The notes under the pieces: generated by a model | The model's input: only the letters and a program-made list of their open reading frames with translations | What the model was told of the DNA's origin: nothing | Databases searched by the model: none | In this document: in pieces, positions 39,134 through 49,331 of the stretch | Position numbering within the stretch: position 1 is the stretch's first letter | Layout of the letters: each line of letters begins with the position of its first letter | DNA from: Vibrio sp. Y2-5 | Lineage (GTDB): Bacteria; Pseudomonadota; Gammaproteobacteria; Enterobacterales; Vibrionaceae | Reading direction: 5' to 3' | DNA: 64,000 nucleotides | Assembly: GCF_014596725.1 (NCBI RefSeq) | Contig: NZ_JACVEG010000006.1 | Coordinates: forward strand, 1-64,000 | Program-made: the position numbers and the translations under genes

Positions 39134-40438
39134 ATGCGTATTCGTAGTTCGTTTACTCAATCCATCCTTCTCTTTTTAAGCTTGCTGATTGCGAGTCAGG
39201 TTTATTCCTATTACGCCGTATTCAATTACGCTCTGTTGCCCAGCTTAAAACAGTTCAACAAAATCCTCAGTCATGAAATTAATCTGATGCTTGATGACAC
39301 GGTCAACCAAGAGACAGGTGTGCCTATGGATGCGTTGTTGCGTCGCCGTGTGCTGGAACAATTAGGCGTGACTATTCATCCTGAAGATAGTCCGATTGCC
39401 AGTGAGTTTGAGCATGCAGTTAGCATTGATTTGATGAGCGAAGATATGAGTTTGGAACTCGGTTCGCCAACGGAAGTTCGCATGATGTCTGGCGCCGAAA
39501 GTTACATTTTATGGATGAAAATTGAGGCGATACCGGGACAACTACTACGTATTCCACTTTCTGAATTGCGGGAAAAAGACTTTTCACCTCTGTTTCGCAA
39601 CAGCATCGTCATGGCTTTGATGATAATTTTTGGCGGTTGGTTGTTTATTCGCATGCAAAACCGGCCGTTAATCGCTTTAGAAAAAGTCGCGCAGGCGGTT
39701 GGACGAGGAGAAGTGCCGCCGCCATTGCCTGAAAGAGGCGCTTCTGAAATTCGTTCGGTTACTCGAGCATTCAACCAGATGTCAAAAGGTATCCAAGCAC
39801 TAGAAGAAGATCGAGCCTTGTTGATGGCAGGTATCAGCCATGACTTGCGTACACCACTCACTCGCATTCGTCTTGCTACTGAAATGATGTCTCCGGAAGA
39901 CAGTTATCTGGCTGAAGGGATCATCAGTGATACCGAAGAGTGCAATGAGATCATTAGCCAGTTTATGGACTACTTGAAGCCTGTAAATAAGCAGACTTTT
40001 GAAAAGGTGAATGTGAATGAGATCGCTCAGGATGTAGCAAGCTCTGAAGGTGGTTACGAAGTGCAAATCGAAGTTGAATTGCACAAAGACAAAGCGGATG
40101 CGTTTGGTAACCCAATTGCGATTAAACGTGCCATAAGCAACCTTGTTGTGAATGCAGTTCGTTACGGCAATGGTTGGGTGAGAGTCAGCTCAGGTGTGAC
40201 AGCGGACAACAGCATGGTTTGGGTGTGTGTTGAAGACAATGGCCCCGGTATTGAACCAAGTCAGGTGAATAAAGTGTTTGAACCTTTTACTCGAGGCGAT
40301 ACAGCTCGGGGTAGTGAAGGGACGGGGTTGGGGTTAGCCATTGTTAAACGTATTATCAGTCAGCACAGTGGCTCAGTTGTAGTGAGTAATCGCAGTGAAG
40401 GCGGCTTACGCGCTCAGATTAGTTTTCCAACTAAATAG
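39134..40438 (+). CDS. envZ: Osmosensor histidine kinase EnvZ
   Basis: Inner-membrane sensor kinase/phosphatase partner of OmpR. It has 434 residues: a first membrane segment (about 10-30), a periplasmic domain (about 35-155), a second membrane segment (about 157-175), HAMP (about 178-230), and phospho-acceptor motif [15 protein letters not shown] with His236. The ATPase domain has N box [11 protein letters not shown]1 DNGPGIEPS and [15 protein letters not shown]. It lies 196 nt after ompR on the same strand and is followed by a terminator. Confidence 0.96.
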   Translation: MRIRSSFTQSILLFLSLLIASQVYSYYAVFNYALLPSLKQFNKILSHEINLMLDDTVNQETGVPMDALLRRRVLEQLGVTIHPEDSPIASEFEHAVSIDLMSEDMSLELGSPTEVRMMSGAESYILWMKIEAIPGQLLRIPLSELREKDFSPLFRNSIVMALMIIFGGWLFIRMQNRPLIALEKVAQAVGRGEVPPPLPERGASEIRSVTRAFNQMSKGIQALEEDRALLMAGISHDLRTPLTRIRLATEMMSPEDSYLAEGIISDTEECNEIISQFMDYLKPVNKQTFEKVNVNEIAQDVASSEGGYEVQIEVELHKDKADAFGNPIAIKRAISNLVVNAVRYGNGWVRVSSGVTADNSMVWVCVEDNGPGIEPSQVNKVFEPFTRGDTARGSEGTGLGLAIVKRIISQHSGSVVVSNRSEGGLRAQISFPTK

Positions 40439-40461
40439 CTAATTAACTGAATATGAAAGAA

Positions 40462-40490
40462 AAAGGCTCGCATCAACGCGAGCCTTTCTG
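40462..40490. terminator. Terminator between envZ and xanP
   Basis: A ten-bp stem (arms AAAGGCTCGC and GCGAGCCTTT, six-base loop) lies between convergent envZ and the purine permease. The minus strand has the better T tract, the plus strand a shorter one. Confidence 0.85.
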
Positions 40491-40508
40491 TTATTTCTGG
40501 ATTACAGA

Positions 40509-41915
40509 TTACGAGTCTAAAGCTTGTTCAAGCTCTTGTTCTGGTTGTTCTTTTCTTGCTGGTTTCGTTTCTGGTAGCAGAAGATTCAACAAAATTGCTG
40601 TGATACCGCCAGCGGCAACACCTGTCGAGAAAATGCTTTTCACAAAGTCAGGCATGAATTGCAGTATTTCTGGCTTTTGAGCGATGCCGAGACCCATAGA
40701 GAATGACAGCGCCATGATCAGAATTGCTCGGCGATCTAAATCCACACGAGCGATGATGCGAATACCCGCTGCGGCGATAGTACCGAACATCACGATGGTC
40801 GCTCCGCCTAGTACCGGTTCTGGTATCAGCTGTACAAAGCTTGCGACACCTGGGAACAAGCCTAATAACACTAGCATACCTGCGATAAAGTACCCGACGT
40901 AACGGCTAGCAACGCCAGTCAGTAGAATCACACCATTATTTTGACTAAAGGTTGAGTTAGGGAAGCTGTTGAATACTGCAGCAATTGCAGAGTTGAGGCC
41001 ATCTGCCAATACACCACCTTTGATGCGCTTCATGTAGACTGGACCTTTCACCTGTTCGCCAGAGACTTCTGATGTTGCTGTAATATCGCCGATTGCTTCT
41101 AATGCTGTGATGAGGAAAATCAGTACTAATGGAATAAACAGCGACCAGTCGAAACTTAAGCCATACTGCATTGGTACAGGCAGAGCGATAAGTGCTGTTT
41201 CACTCATTTTGCTGGTATCGACCATGCCTATGAAATAAGCCAAGGTTACGCCAACAATCATTGCAATCACAATAGATGCAACGCGAATGTATGGATTGTG
41301 AGCGCGGTTAAGCAGAACGATGATGGCCAGAACTGTTCCCGCAAGTGCAAGCTTATCTAGGCTGCCAAAAGTACCGTCCCCCATAGCCGCATAACCGCCA
41401 CCCATAGAGACGAGACCGACTTGGATTAGAGTCAAACCGATTAGCGTAACAACAATGCCTGAAACCAGCGGAGTGATAACGCGCTGTGCAAATTCCAATA
41501 CGCGAGAAAGCAGAATTTCAGCAGAGGAAGCAACAAGGATGGTACCGAAAATAGCGGCCATCATAGTTTGAATATCTGCGCCGCCAGCTTTAAGCGCTAA
41601 GCCAGCACCAATGATTGGACCTAAGAAGTTAAAGCTAGTGCCTTGAATGGACAGCAAGCCAGAGCCGATAGGACCAATGGTGCGAATTTGAATAAATGAA
41701 GATACACCTGAGGCAAACAGCGACATGCTGATAATGGTGTTAGTTTCTGCAGCCGGAACGCCTAAACTTTGGCAAATAATAAGGGATGGCGTGATAACCG
41801 CTACGAACATAGCGAGCAGGTGCTGAAGTGCAGCGAATAAAGTGTGTGGCAAAGGTGGTCTGTCATTGAGTTGATAAACAAGATCGGACTTACGAGCCGC
41901 GTTTTCGGTTGTCAT
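40509..41915 (-). CDS. xanP: NCS2 family xanthine/purine permease
   Basis: Inner-membrane proton symporter of the NCS2 (UraA/XanP) family with about 12-14 membrane segments. The ATG at 41915, behind TTAGGAAA, gives [16 protein letters not shown] and 468 residues; the frame extends 16 codons upstream without conserved sequence. Seen family motifs are [19 protein letters not shown] near the N-terminus and the [17 protein letters not shown] region. Specificity for xanthine is inferred from similarity to XanP and from the PurR-type operator over its promoter; guanine/hypoxanthine or uracil cannot be strictly excluded. Confidence 0.88.
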   Translation of the reverse strand: MTTENAARKSDLVYQLNDRPPLPHTLFAALQHLLAMFVAVITPSLIICQSLGVPAAETNTIISMSLFASGVSSFIQIRTIGPIGSGLLSIQGTSFNFLGPIIGAGLALKAGGADIQTMMAAIFGTILVASSAEILLSRVLEFAQRVITPLVSGIVVTLIGLTLIQVGLVSMGGGYAAMGDGTFGSLDKLALAGTVLAIIVLLNRAHNPYIRVASIVIAMIVGVTLAYFIGMVDTSKMSETALIALPVPMQYGLSFDWSLFIPLVLIFLITALEAIGDITATSEVSGEQVKGPVYMKRIKGGVLADGLNSAIAAVFNSFPNSTFSQNNGVILLTGVASRYVGYFIAGMLVLLGLFPGVASFVQLIPEPVLGGATIVMFGTIAAAGIRIIARVDLDRRAILIMALSFSMGLGIAQKPEILQFMPDFVKSIFSTGVAAGGITAILLNLLLPETKPARKEQPEQELEQALDS

Positions 41916-42057
41916 TGTTATTTTCCTAATAGAATCGTACACAAAAATGCGCTGAATGGGCATTTCTTGTGGAGCAGAATAGTTACCTGTGATTGCTGTT
42001 AATCAGATTCTGCTCTGGAAGTTAGTCTTAGATAATTTAAGGCTAAATTTTGCGGCG

Positions 42058-42063
42058 ATTATA
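42058..42063 (-). promoter_or_regulatory. Probable sigma-70 -10 element of xanP
   Basis: On the minus strand TATAAT is preceded 16 nt upstream by TTGCTT as a possible -35 hexamer. The PurR box overlaps this -35. The predicted transcript would have a leader of about 135 nt. Confidence 0.55.
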
Positions 42064-42079
42064 GAGTAATAACTGTAAA

Positions 42080-42095
42080 AAGCAAACGTTTGCTT
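42080..42095. promoter_or_regulatory. PurR operator upstream of xanP
   Basis: The 16-bp perfect palindrome AAGCAAACGTTTGCTT differs from the classic PurR box ACGCAAACGTTTGCGT only near its outer edges. It overlaps the predicted -35 of the purine permease gene, a standard repression position. Confidence 0.85.
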
Positions 42096-42136
42096 TAATT
42101 TGGTGCAAAGGAAAATACAGCCAATCAATTCAAGGT

Positions 42137-44215
42137 TTAAGCTTTCGCGTAAACGTCTCGTTCGCCAAGCCAGCGATCAATAATCGCGGTTGCGTTTGTC
42201 GGGTAGTTGTCGTGAATATGACGAGCGATGCGCTGAACTTCAGGAATTAAGCGTTGATCTCGCACTAAGTCGGCAATTTTAAAATCCGCTAAACCGGTTT
42301 GCTTAGTACCGAGTAGTTCACCGGGACCACGAATTTCTAAGTCGCGTTGTGCGATAACAAATCCATCATTACTTTCGCGTAGTACTCCTAGGCGTTTTTG
42401 CGCTGTTTTTGAAAGTGGCGCGTGGTACAGAAGTACACAATGACTGGCAACAGAGCCACGGCCAACACGACCGCGCAGCTGGTGGAGCTGGGCTAAACCA
42501 AGGCGCTCTGGGTTTTCGATGATCATCAAGCTTGAGTTGGGAACATCAACACCTACTTCAATAACTGTAGTTGCGACCAGAAGATGCAGCTCATTATTTT
42601 TGAATGCCTGCATCACTTGTTGTTTCTCGGCAGGTTTCATTCTGCCGTGAACCAAACCGATTTTTACATCAGGTAGTTTGCGTTGCAGCTCTTCCGCAGT
42701 GTCAGCGGCGGCTTGTGCTTCCAAGACTTCTGATTCATCAATCAGAGTACAAACCCAATAAGCTTGCTTACCTTCATTCAGACAAGCATTACGAACCCGT
42801 TCAACGATGTCATCCCTTTTGGTATCTGGAATAGCGACCGTTTGAATTGGCGTTCTGCCCGGTGGAAGTTCATCGATAATTGAGGTTTCTAAATCTGCAT
42901 ACGCTGTCATTGCAAGCGTTCGAGGAATCGGTGTGGCTGTCATGATCAGCTGATGCGGATACGCGCCTTGCTTAGCGCCTTTTTCGCGTAGTTCCAAACG
43001 CTGGTGGACACCAAAACGGTGCTGTTCATCAATGATCACTAAGGCTAAATGGTCGAATACAACGTGTTCTTGAAACAGTGCGTGAGTACCCACTACCATT
43101 TTTACTTCGCCACTGGCAATACGAGCGAGCTCGGCTTCTTTGGCTTTGCCTTTGAGTTTGCCTGCTAACCAGCCAACCTTGATACCCATAGCCTCAAACC
43201 ACTGGCTGAAGTTGATGGCGTGCTGCTCTGCTAACAATTCTGTTGGTGCCATCAAGGCGACTTGATAGCCGTTTTCAATCGCTCTGGCTGCTGCTAGTGC
43301 CGCAACCAGTGTTTTACCTGAACCCACATCCCCTTGGACTAAACGCATCATTGGATGAGGTTTCGCAAGGTCTGCTTCTATCTCGTTAACCACGCGAGTC
43401 TGGGCATTGGTTGGCGAAAATGGTAATTGAGCCAGTAGCTGATTTTTCAGCGTGTCTGAGGCTTTAAGAGGAAGGGCAACATCTTGCTGCCCTTTACTGC
43501 GAACTGCCAGCATTGAAAGGTTCTGTGCCAGTAGTTCTTCCATAATCAGGCGAATTTGCGCCGGATGGCGACCATCATCAAACAAGCTTAAATCAATATC
43601 AGATGGTGGGCGATGAATGGTATGCAACGCCTGAGACAGAGTGATTTGATGATCGTATAAGCCTGAAGGAAGAAGCTCTTGCACTGCTGCTTTGTCGAGG
43701 AGAGATAAAGCCTGATCGGTTAAGTTGCGCAGAGTAAGCTGACGTAGACCTTCAGTGGTAGGGTAGACTGGGGTCAGGTTTGCTTCAACATCGGTTTTTT
43801 GCTCTGGGAAATAGAACTTGTATTCAGGGTGGATGATTTCCAGACCAGTACTGCCACGCTTAATTTCACCGTAAGCGTGTACTAACTTACCTTCGGAAAA
43901 ATTGTTTTTAATCCCAGCCGTAAAGTTGAAAAAACGCAGAGTCAGGGTGCCGTTTCCGTCACTGATTTTTACTGTCAGCATTTTGCGACGGCCGAAGGTA
44001 GTATCTACGGCCATGACTTTACCTTGCACTGCCACCCAAAGGCCGGGATGCAGTTTTACGATAGGATAGATGCGAGTGCGGTCTTCATAACGCAACGGCA
44101 GGTGGAACAGTAAATCCTGTACGGTGATAAGCCCAACTTTCTCCAGTTTTTCGGCCACTTTTGCGCCCACTCCGGAAAGTGAGGTTAATGGAATTGCTGA
44201 TAAAAGCTGAGACAT
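42137..44215 (-). CDS. recG: ATP-dependent DNA helicase RecG
   Basis: Monomeric helicase that remodels stalled forks, D-loops and R-loops. It has 692 residues from the ATG at 44215 (MSQLLSAIPLTSLSGVGAK); a TTG two codons earlier is less likely. The wedge/OB domain covers about 50-150. The helicase core shows Walker A QGDVGSGKTLVAALAA near 290, the DEQH box IDEQHRFGVHQR near 385, motif III MTATPIPRTLAM, and C-terminal motifs VGVDVPNSSLMII and HQLRGRVGRG. It follows trmH by 67 nt on the same strand. Confidence 0.97.
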   Translation of the reverse strand: MSQLLSAIPLTSLSGVGAKVAEKLEKVGLITVQDLLFHLPLRYEDRTRIYPIVKLHPGLWVAVQGKVMAVDTTFGRRKMLTVKISDGNGTLTLRFFNFTAGIKNNFSEGKLVHAYGEIKRGSTGLEIIHPEYKFYFPEQKTDVEANLTPVYPTTEGLRQLTLRNLTDQALSLLDKAAVQELLPSGLYDHQITLSQALHTIHRPPSDIDLSLFDDGRHPAQIRLIMEELLAQNLSMLAVRSKGQQDVALPLKASDTLKNQLLAQLPFSPTNAQTRVVNEIEADLAKPHPMMRLVQGDVGSGKTLVAALAAARAIENGYQVALMAPTELLAEQHAINFSQWFEAMGIKVGWLAGKLKGKAKEAELARIASGEVKMVVGTHALFQEHVVFDHLALVIIDEQHRFGVHQRLELREKGAKQGAYPHQLIMTATPIPRTLAMTAYADLETSIIDELPPGRTPIQTVAIPDTKRDDIVERVRNACLNEGKQAYWVCTLIDESEVLEAQAAADTAEELQRKLPDVKIGLVHGRMKPAEKQQVMQAFKNNELHLLVATTVIEVGVDVPNSSLMIIENPERLGLAQLHQLRGRVGRGSVASHCVLLYHAPLSKTAQKRLGVLRESNDGFVIAQRDLEIRGPGELLGTKQTGLADFKIADLVRDQRLIPEVQRIARHIHDNYPTNATAIIDRWLGERDVYAKA

Positions 44216-44282
44216 AATCAACCATTTAGCTGTTTGAAATAAGGTTTATTCAAACATTAAGCTGTGTTTTTGTACAGGGGAA

Positions 44283-44969
44283 TTATTTGCTCTGCATCGC
44301 TTTCCACCAAGATTCATCCGCAACAATTTGGCCTTCATCATCCAGAGGTGGGTAGGGTAGCTTTTTGCGTTTAGCTACTTTGGCTAATACTGGGTGACCA
44401 CGTTCAAACAGAATTCGATGAATGGTTTCTTCAGGAAGCGGGCTTTTTTCTTGCTGATACATGCCCGCGGCTTGGCGCTGACGCTGAGCTTCATACAGAA
44501 TCAGTGCGCTAGCAACAGAAACATTGAGTGATTGCACCATCCCTACCATAGGGATCACTATGTCTTGATCAGCCAGCTCAAGAGCTTGCTTTGAGATACC
44601 TACTTTTTCACTACCCACGATAATCGCGGTCGGCTTGGTGTAGTCTATTTCACGAAAATCCACAGCAGTTTCAGAAAGGTTGGTGACTAATACCTGCATG
44701 TTCAGTGCTTTTAGCGCTTTTACTGCATCTTGAATATTGTCATGAGTGTCCACTTCGACCCAGTTACGAGCGCCTGCTGAAGTATGCCCAAGAGTACGCA
44801 TTTGCTTGCTTGGCCAAACTGCATGGATTTTATGCAATCCAATCGCATCCGCAGTACGAATGACCGCAGACACATTATTCGGCTTATGTACTTCTTCTAA
44901 ACATACGGTCAGATCAGGTTGGCGTGCTTTCAGCACCTCTTGAATTCGAGTGTAACGTTCTAAGTTCAT
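44283..44969 (-). CDS. trmH: tRNA (guanosine-18-2'-O)-methyltransferase TrmH
   Basis: SPOUT-class enzyme that methylates the ribose of G18 in tRNA. It has 228 residues. Motif 1 is VHKPNNVSAVIRTADA (about 26-41), motif 2 AIIVGSEKVGIS near 115, and motif 3 IPMVGMVQSLNVSVASALILYE near 140, which form the knot that binds S-adenosylmethionine. It lies between the spoT terminator and recG on the minus strand, the enteric order spoT-trmH-recG. Confidence 0.95.
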   Translation of the reverse strand: MNLERYTRIQEVLKARQPDLTVCLEEVHKPNNVSAVIRTADAIGLHKIHAVWPSKQMRTLGHTSAGARNWVEVDTHDNIQDAVKALKALNMQVLVTNLSETAVDFREIDYTKPTAIIVGSEKVGISKQALELADQDIVIPMVGMVQSLNVSVASALILYEAQRQRQAAGMYQQEKSPLPEETIHRILFERGHPVLAKVAKRKKLPYPPLDDEGQIVADESWWKAMQSK

Positions 44970-45021
44970 AACAAGTTTCTATGTTTCAGTCTGTGGTTAG
45001 AAAAGGCTCACCACATTAAAT

Positions 45022-45054
45022 AAAAAAAGCCCTTGATAGGCCATATCAAGGGCT
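45022..45054 (-). terminator. spoT terminator
   Basis: A perfect 11-bp stem (AGCCCTTGATA and TATCAAGGGCT, five-base loop). On the minus strand it is followed by seven T, 32 nt past the spoT stop. This separates trmH-recG from the gmk-rpoZ-spoT unit. Confidence 0.9.
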
Positions 45055-45085
45055 ACATCGTTAGGTTATTTGAGCATCGGCGCAA

Positions 45086-47206
45086 TTAGTGCCTTCTGCG
45101 TCTCACCTTCGGTGCATTTGGCATTGCACGAATTTTCTTCATAATGCCAGCTAGATGAACACGATCTTTGGTGGTCAGTACCACTGTCACTGTGTACAGA
45201 CGACCGTCACGTTCTTCAGTCGACAAACCGTGAATATTGGAGCCTGTCTTCGAAATTACATTAGTCAATTCTGCAAGTGCGCCTTGGCGGTTTTGCATAT
45301 CGACTTTCAGTTCAGTAATGAAGTCCTGCTCGTAATCTTTGGTCCACTCCACTGCCATGTACTTATCAGGCTCTTTCTGATACCCACGTACGTTAGGACA
45401 GGTTTCACGGTGTACGACAAGTCCACGCCCCGGAGAAACGTGCGCAATAATGTGGTCATCCGGTATCGGGTGACAACAGTTAGCGAAGGTTAACAGAATA
45501 CCTTCTGCACCTCGGATAGGCAGTTTCTTCTTCGGCTGACCGTCTTTGCTTTCAACTTCACTCAGTTCATCAGCATTGCCGAGTAAACGACGAGCAATCA
45601 CGATACTCATCAATTCGCCAAGACCAATCGCAGCTAATAAATCATCAACGCTGGAAAGTTTCAGATCGCTGAGAACCTGTTGAACACTCTCTGTGCTGAT
45701 GGTGGTGATCGACTCTTCACCCAATGCATGATTAAGCAGGCGACGACCCAAGCTGACCGATTCTTCACGACGCATGGTTTTCAGAACCTGACGGATCTTA
45801 GTACGAGCACGTGAAGTCACTACGTAGTTAAGCCATGCTGCGTTTGGACGAGCACCCGGAGCACTGATAATTTCAACAGTTTGTCCGTTTTTCAGAGGCT
45901 TGCTTAATGGGTACGGATTGCGGTCAACGCGAGTACCCACACAGGTGTTACCCACGTCGGTATGTACCGCATACGCGAAGTCTACCGCGGTTGCGCCAAC
46001 AGGCAGTTCAACGATACGACCTTTAGGAGTGAAGACGTAAATCTCATCAGGGAAGAGATCAGACTTAACGTTTTCGATAAATTCGAACGAGTTACCTGCG
46101 CTTTGTTGTAGCTCAAGTAAGCTTTGCATCCAGCGCTGAGCTTTAATCTGTGCTGTGGTGCCAGTGCGGTCACCATTGGCTTTATATGACCAGTGTGCTG
46201 CCACACCTTTGTCTGCCATTTGATCCATGTCTTCGGTTCGAATCTGAACTTCAACTGGAACGCCGTGTGGACCGACCATCGAGGTATGCAGAGACTGATA
46301 GCCGTTCGCTTTAGGAACCGCAATATAGTCTTTCATGCGACCCGGACGTGGTTTATACAAGCTGTGTACTTGGCCGAGTGCTCGGTAACAGGTGTCAGCG
46401 CTATCAACCACAACACGAAACGCATAGATATCCATAATGGTGTGGAAACGCTGCTCTTTGGTCTTCATCTTGTTGTAGATGGAGAAGAGGTTTTTCTCAC
46501 GACCAAACACACGAGCCGGTAAGCCAACCTCTTGTAAGCGGCCTTCGATCTCACTGTGAATACGTTGGATCATTTCTTTACGGTTACCACGTGCCGCTTT
46601 TACGACTTCTTTCAGAACCCGATAACGGTTTGGATATAACGCTTCAAAACCCAGTTCTTCTAACTCAGTTTTGATGTTGTGAATACCTAAACGGTGGGCG
46701 AGTGGTGCGTAAATCTCTAGGGTTTCTCGGGCAATTCGACGTTTTTTATCCGGACGAAGAGCGCCTAGCGTGCGCATGTTATGCGTGCGGTCAGAGAGCT
46801 TAATAAGAATCACGCGGATGTCTTGCACCATAGCAAGAACCATTTTTCGGAAGTTCTCAGCTTGAGCTTCTTTGCGATCGCGGAATTTTAGTTTGTCGAG
46901 CTTAGATACACCGTCAACCAGTTCAGCCACGGCTTGACCAAATTGAGCTTCTAAATCTTCTTTGGTGACATCACAGTCTTCGATAACGTCGTGAAGGAGG
47001 GCTGCTTGTAGTGTTTCCAAATCCAAGCGCATTTCAGCCAGAATTCGAGCTACTGCCACTGGGTGGATAATATAAGGTTCGCCGCTTGAGCGGGTTTGCC
47101 CTTCGTGGGCATCTCTTGCCACTATATAAGATTGGCGCAGAGCCTCAAGTTGAGGCTCTGTGAGATATTCCTGGGCAACGTCTTTGAGGCTATCGAATAG
47201 ATACAA
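45086..47206 (-). CDS. spoT: Bifunctional (p)ppGpp synthetase/hydrolase SpoT
   Basis: Controls the alarmone (p)ppGpp in response to carbon, fatty acid, iron and other stresses. It has 706 residues. The hydrolase HD domain is intact: HPVAVARIL near 48 and LLHDVIEDCDV near 70, with the second HD part LIKLSDRTHNMRTLGALR near 136. The synthetase domain (about 200-340), TGS domain (about 385-450, DEIYVFTPKGRIVELPVGATAVDFAYAVH), helical/zinc region and C-terminal ACT domain (about 630-700) follow. The presence of the HDxxED motif separates it from RelA. It lies 41 nt after rpoZ. Confidence 0.97.
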   Translation of the reverse strand: MYLFDSLKDVAQEYLTEPQLEALRQSYIVARDAHEGQTRSSGEPYIIHPVAVARILAEMRLDLETLQAALLHDVIEDCDVTKEDLEAQFGQAVAELVDGVSKLDKLKFRDRKEAQAENFRKMVLAMVQDIRVILIKLSDRTHNMRTLGALRPDKKRRIARETLEIYAPLAHRLGIHNIKTELEELGFEALYPNRYRVLKEVVKAARGNRKEMIQRIHSEIEGRLQEVGLPARVFGREKNLFSIYNKMKTKEQRFHTIMDIYAFRVVVDSADTCYRALGQVHSLYKPRPGRMKDYIAVPKANGYQSLHTSMVGPHGVPVEVQIRTEDMDQMADKGVAAHWSYKANGDRTGTTAQIKAQRWMQSLLELQQSAGNSFEFIENVKSDLFPDEIYVFTPKGRIVELPVGATAVDFAYAVHTDVGNTCVGTRVDRNPYPLSKPLKNGQTVEIISAPGARPNAAWLNYVVTSRARTKIRQVLKTMRREESVSLGRRLLNHALGEESITTISTESVQQVLSDLKLSSVDDLLAAIGLGELMSIVIARRLLGNADELSEVESKDGQPKKKLPIRGAEGILLTFANCCHPIPDDHIIAHVSPGRGLVVHRETCPNVRGYQKEPDKYMAVEWTKDYEQDFITELKVDMQNRQGALAELTNVISKTGSNIHGLSTEERDGRLYTVTVVLTTKDRVHLAGIMKKIRAMPNAPKVRRRRH

Positions 47207-47247
47207 ATTATAGGCCCGAGAGTTGTCTATTTTCTTACTTGCAGGGA

Positions 47248-47520
47248 TTAACGGTTGTGAACAATGCTGCTCACTGCTGCTAATTCAGCTGCTTCTTGCT
47301 CTTGCTGCTCTTGACGCTCACGAGCGTCAAGTACGTCTTTAGTGATAAGACCTTCTTCGATTTCACGAAGAGCGATAACCGTTGGCTTATCGTTCTCTTC
47401 AGGCACAAGTGAATCTTTACCACCAGTTTGCATTTGACGAGCGCGGCGAGCCGCAATCAGAACTAGGTCGAAACGGTTGCCAACTTTTTCAACAGCGTCT
47501 TGAACAGTTACGCGTGCCAT
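47248..47520 (-). CDS. rpoZ: RNA polymerase omega subunit
   Basis: Small subunit that aids beta' folding and RNA polymerase assembly and forms part of a ppGpp-binding site. The ATG at 47520 gives [29 protein letters not shown] and 90 residues, the family size; the frame extends 16 codons upstream without conserved sequence. [12 protein letters not shown] is the second conserved block. Placed between gmk (97 nt) and spoT (41 nt), the standard order. Confidence 0.97.
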   Translation of the reverse strand: MARVTVQDAVEKVGNRFDLVLIAARRARQMQTGGKDSLVPEENDKPTVIALREIEEGLITKDVLDARERQEQQEQEAAELAAVSSIVHNR

Positions 47521-47617
47521 GAGAACTCCAATATAAACAAAAATGTTGAATGACGAGAAAGTATACAACCTTACGGTAGCGGTTTCTAGCTAGTAGGGTT
47601 GTTAATAATACGTTTAA

Positions 47618-48241
<624 letters not shown>

Positions 48242-48505
48242 TTATTTGGTTCCACTTTGGTTTGGGATTGCGTGATCGGATTGTGCTCCGACACTCTTAA
48301 AGATAGCACTAGCTTAACTATTTCATCGAATTGACGAAATTTAGGCTAGAAAAATGGAGCGGAAGATTAGCATGATCTTGAGGATCTTCTCAAGGAAAAG
48401 GTCAAAAGTGGCGCAATTTTTGACCCGTCAACGTCATTATTTCTAAGCAATCCAAGCTTCTATATTTAACGTGAGCTGGAAAACGTTTGCTATTTTGTGA
48501 ACTAT

Positions 48506-48533
48506 TGCAGGCAAAATTGATTAATGTATAATC
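48506..48533 (+). promoter_or_regulatory. Predicted yhhQ promoter
   Basis: A -10 hexamer TATAAT at 48528-48533 is preceded at a 16-nt spacing by TTGCAG (48506-48511) as -35. A start near 48540 would put about 57 nt of structured leader before the preQ1 aptamer. Confidence 0.6.
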
Positions 48534-48546
48534 GCCGCCCTTAGCT

Positions 48547-48596
48547 CGGGAGAGCCAAATCTTCCGAATGACAATCAGTGAGAAGCGCAAGCTTCA
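48547..48596 (+). other. Two leader hairpins upstream of the preQ1 aptamer
   Basis: Hairpin A pairs CGGGAGA (48547-48553) with TCTTCCG (48560-48566), with one G-U pair. Hairpin B pairs GAAGC with GCTTC around a GCAA tetraloop at 48582-48595. Both lie in the predicted leader and are not part of a minimal preQ1-I aptamer. Confidence 0.5.
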
Positions 48597-48632
48597 TTTG
48601 GGTTCCCTCGCCCCCAAATCAAACTAAAAAGG
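48597..48632 (+). ncRNA. preQ1-I riboswitch candidate controlling yhhQ
   Basis: Stem P1 pairs TTTGGG (48597-48602) with CCCAAA (48613-48618). The ten-base loop TTCCCTCGCC has the family TTC followed by CCT and a C at the expected ligand-binding place. A 14-nt A-rich tail TCAAACTAAAAAGG has the length and character of known aptamers. The terminal AGG can pair with loop CCT as pseudoknot P2 and is also the ribosome site, six nt before the ATG. This suggests ligand-dependent blocking of translation. Its position before a queuosine-precursor transporter gene fits. Confidence 0.8.
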
Positions 48633-48638
48633 TACAAT

Positions 48639-49310
48639 ATGAGTAACTTTACCCCTGCGCAACAGCGCAAAGCCCTGACATTTCTGGTTTTGTTCCACTT
48701 AGTGATCATTGCATCAAGCAATTATCTGGTACAAATCCCGTTTACCGTATTCGGTTTGCACACCACTTGGGGCGCTTTCACTTTTCCATTTATCTTCTTA
48801 GCGACTGACTTAACGGTACGTATTTTTGGTGCTGGCCTTGCGCGTAAAATCATTTTTTACGTGATGCTGCCTTCACTTGTGGTTTCGTATCTGCTTTCCG
48901 TAGTGTTCTATGAAGGTCAGTTCCAAGGTTTAGCCCCATTAAGCGAGTTAAACATGTTTGTTGCGCGTATCGCGATTGCAAGTTTCATGGCTTATCTACT
49001 TGGTCAGATCATGGATGTACATGTGTTTAACCGCTTGCGTCAAATGAAGCAGTGGTGGGTAGCACCGACCGCATCAACACTATTTGGTAATGCTTTAGAT
49101 ACTGTCGCTTTTTTCGGTATTGCATTCTACCAAAGCCCAGATCCATTTATGGCAGAGCACTGGACGGAAATCGCTTTAGTCGATTACGGCTTTAAACTGG
49201 TGATCAGCCTTGGTTTATTTGTGCCTATGTATGGTGTGTTACTGAACTACCTGATCCGCAAACTGACTACAGTAAATCCAAGTTTTACTGCGGTGGATGC
49301 TAACGCTTAA
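48639..49310 (+). CDS. yhhQ: Queuosine precursor transporter YhhQ
   Basis: Inner-membrane transporter of the COG1738/YhhQ family that imports preQ0/preQ1, precursors of the tRNA nucleoside queuosine. It has 223 residues with about six membrane segments (around 12-30, 40-62, 70-95, 110-130, 145-170 and 185-210). Family features include TWGAFTFPFIFLATDLTVRIFG near 45 and the ALDTVAFFGIAF region near 150. The upstream preQ1-I aptamer independently supports the substrate. The gene is monocistronic with a terminator. Confidence 0.93.
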   Translation: MSNFTPAQQRKALTFLVLFHLVIIASSNYLVQIPFTVFGLHTTWGAFTFPFIFLATDLTVRIFGAGLARKIIFYVMLPSLVVSYLLSVVFYEGQFQGLAPLSELNMFVARIAIASFMAYLLGQIMDVHVFNRLRQMKQWWVAPTASTLFGNALDTVAFFGIAFYQSPDPFMAEHWTEIALVDYGFKLVISLGLFVPMYGVLLNYLIRKLTTVNPSFTAVDANA

Positions 49311-49331
49311 TTTGCACCGAACGAAAAAGAG

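Larger units (their letters stand above)
48242..48638. other. Divergent gmk/yhhQ region
   Basis: A 397-nt space. The right half holds the yhhQ promoter (TATAAT at 48528-48533), two hairpins and a preQ1-I riboswitch candidate. The left half must hold the gmk promoter; I could not pick it with confidence. A partial PurR-like half-site (AAAACGTTTGC) occurs at 48481-48491. No open frame of note. Confidence 0.6.

Noticed and set aside
48479..48494. Second PurR box near yhhQ/gmk
   Set aside because: Only one half (AAACGTTTGC core) matches; the left outer bases differ from the consensus, unlike the clear box at 42080.
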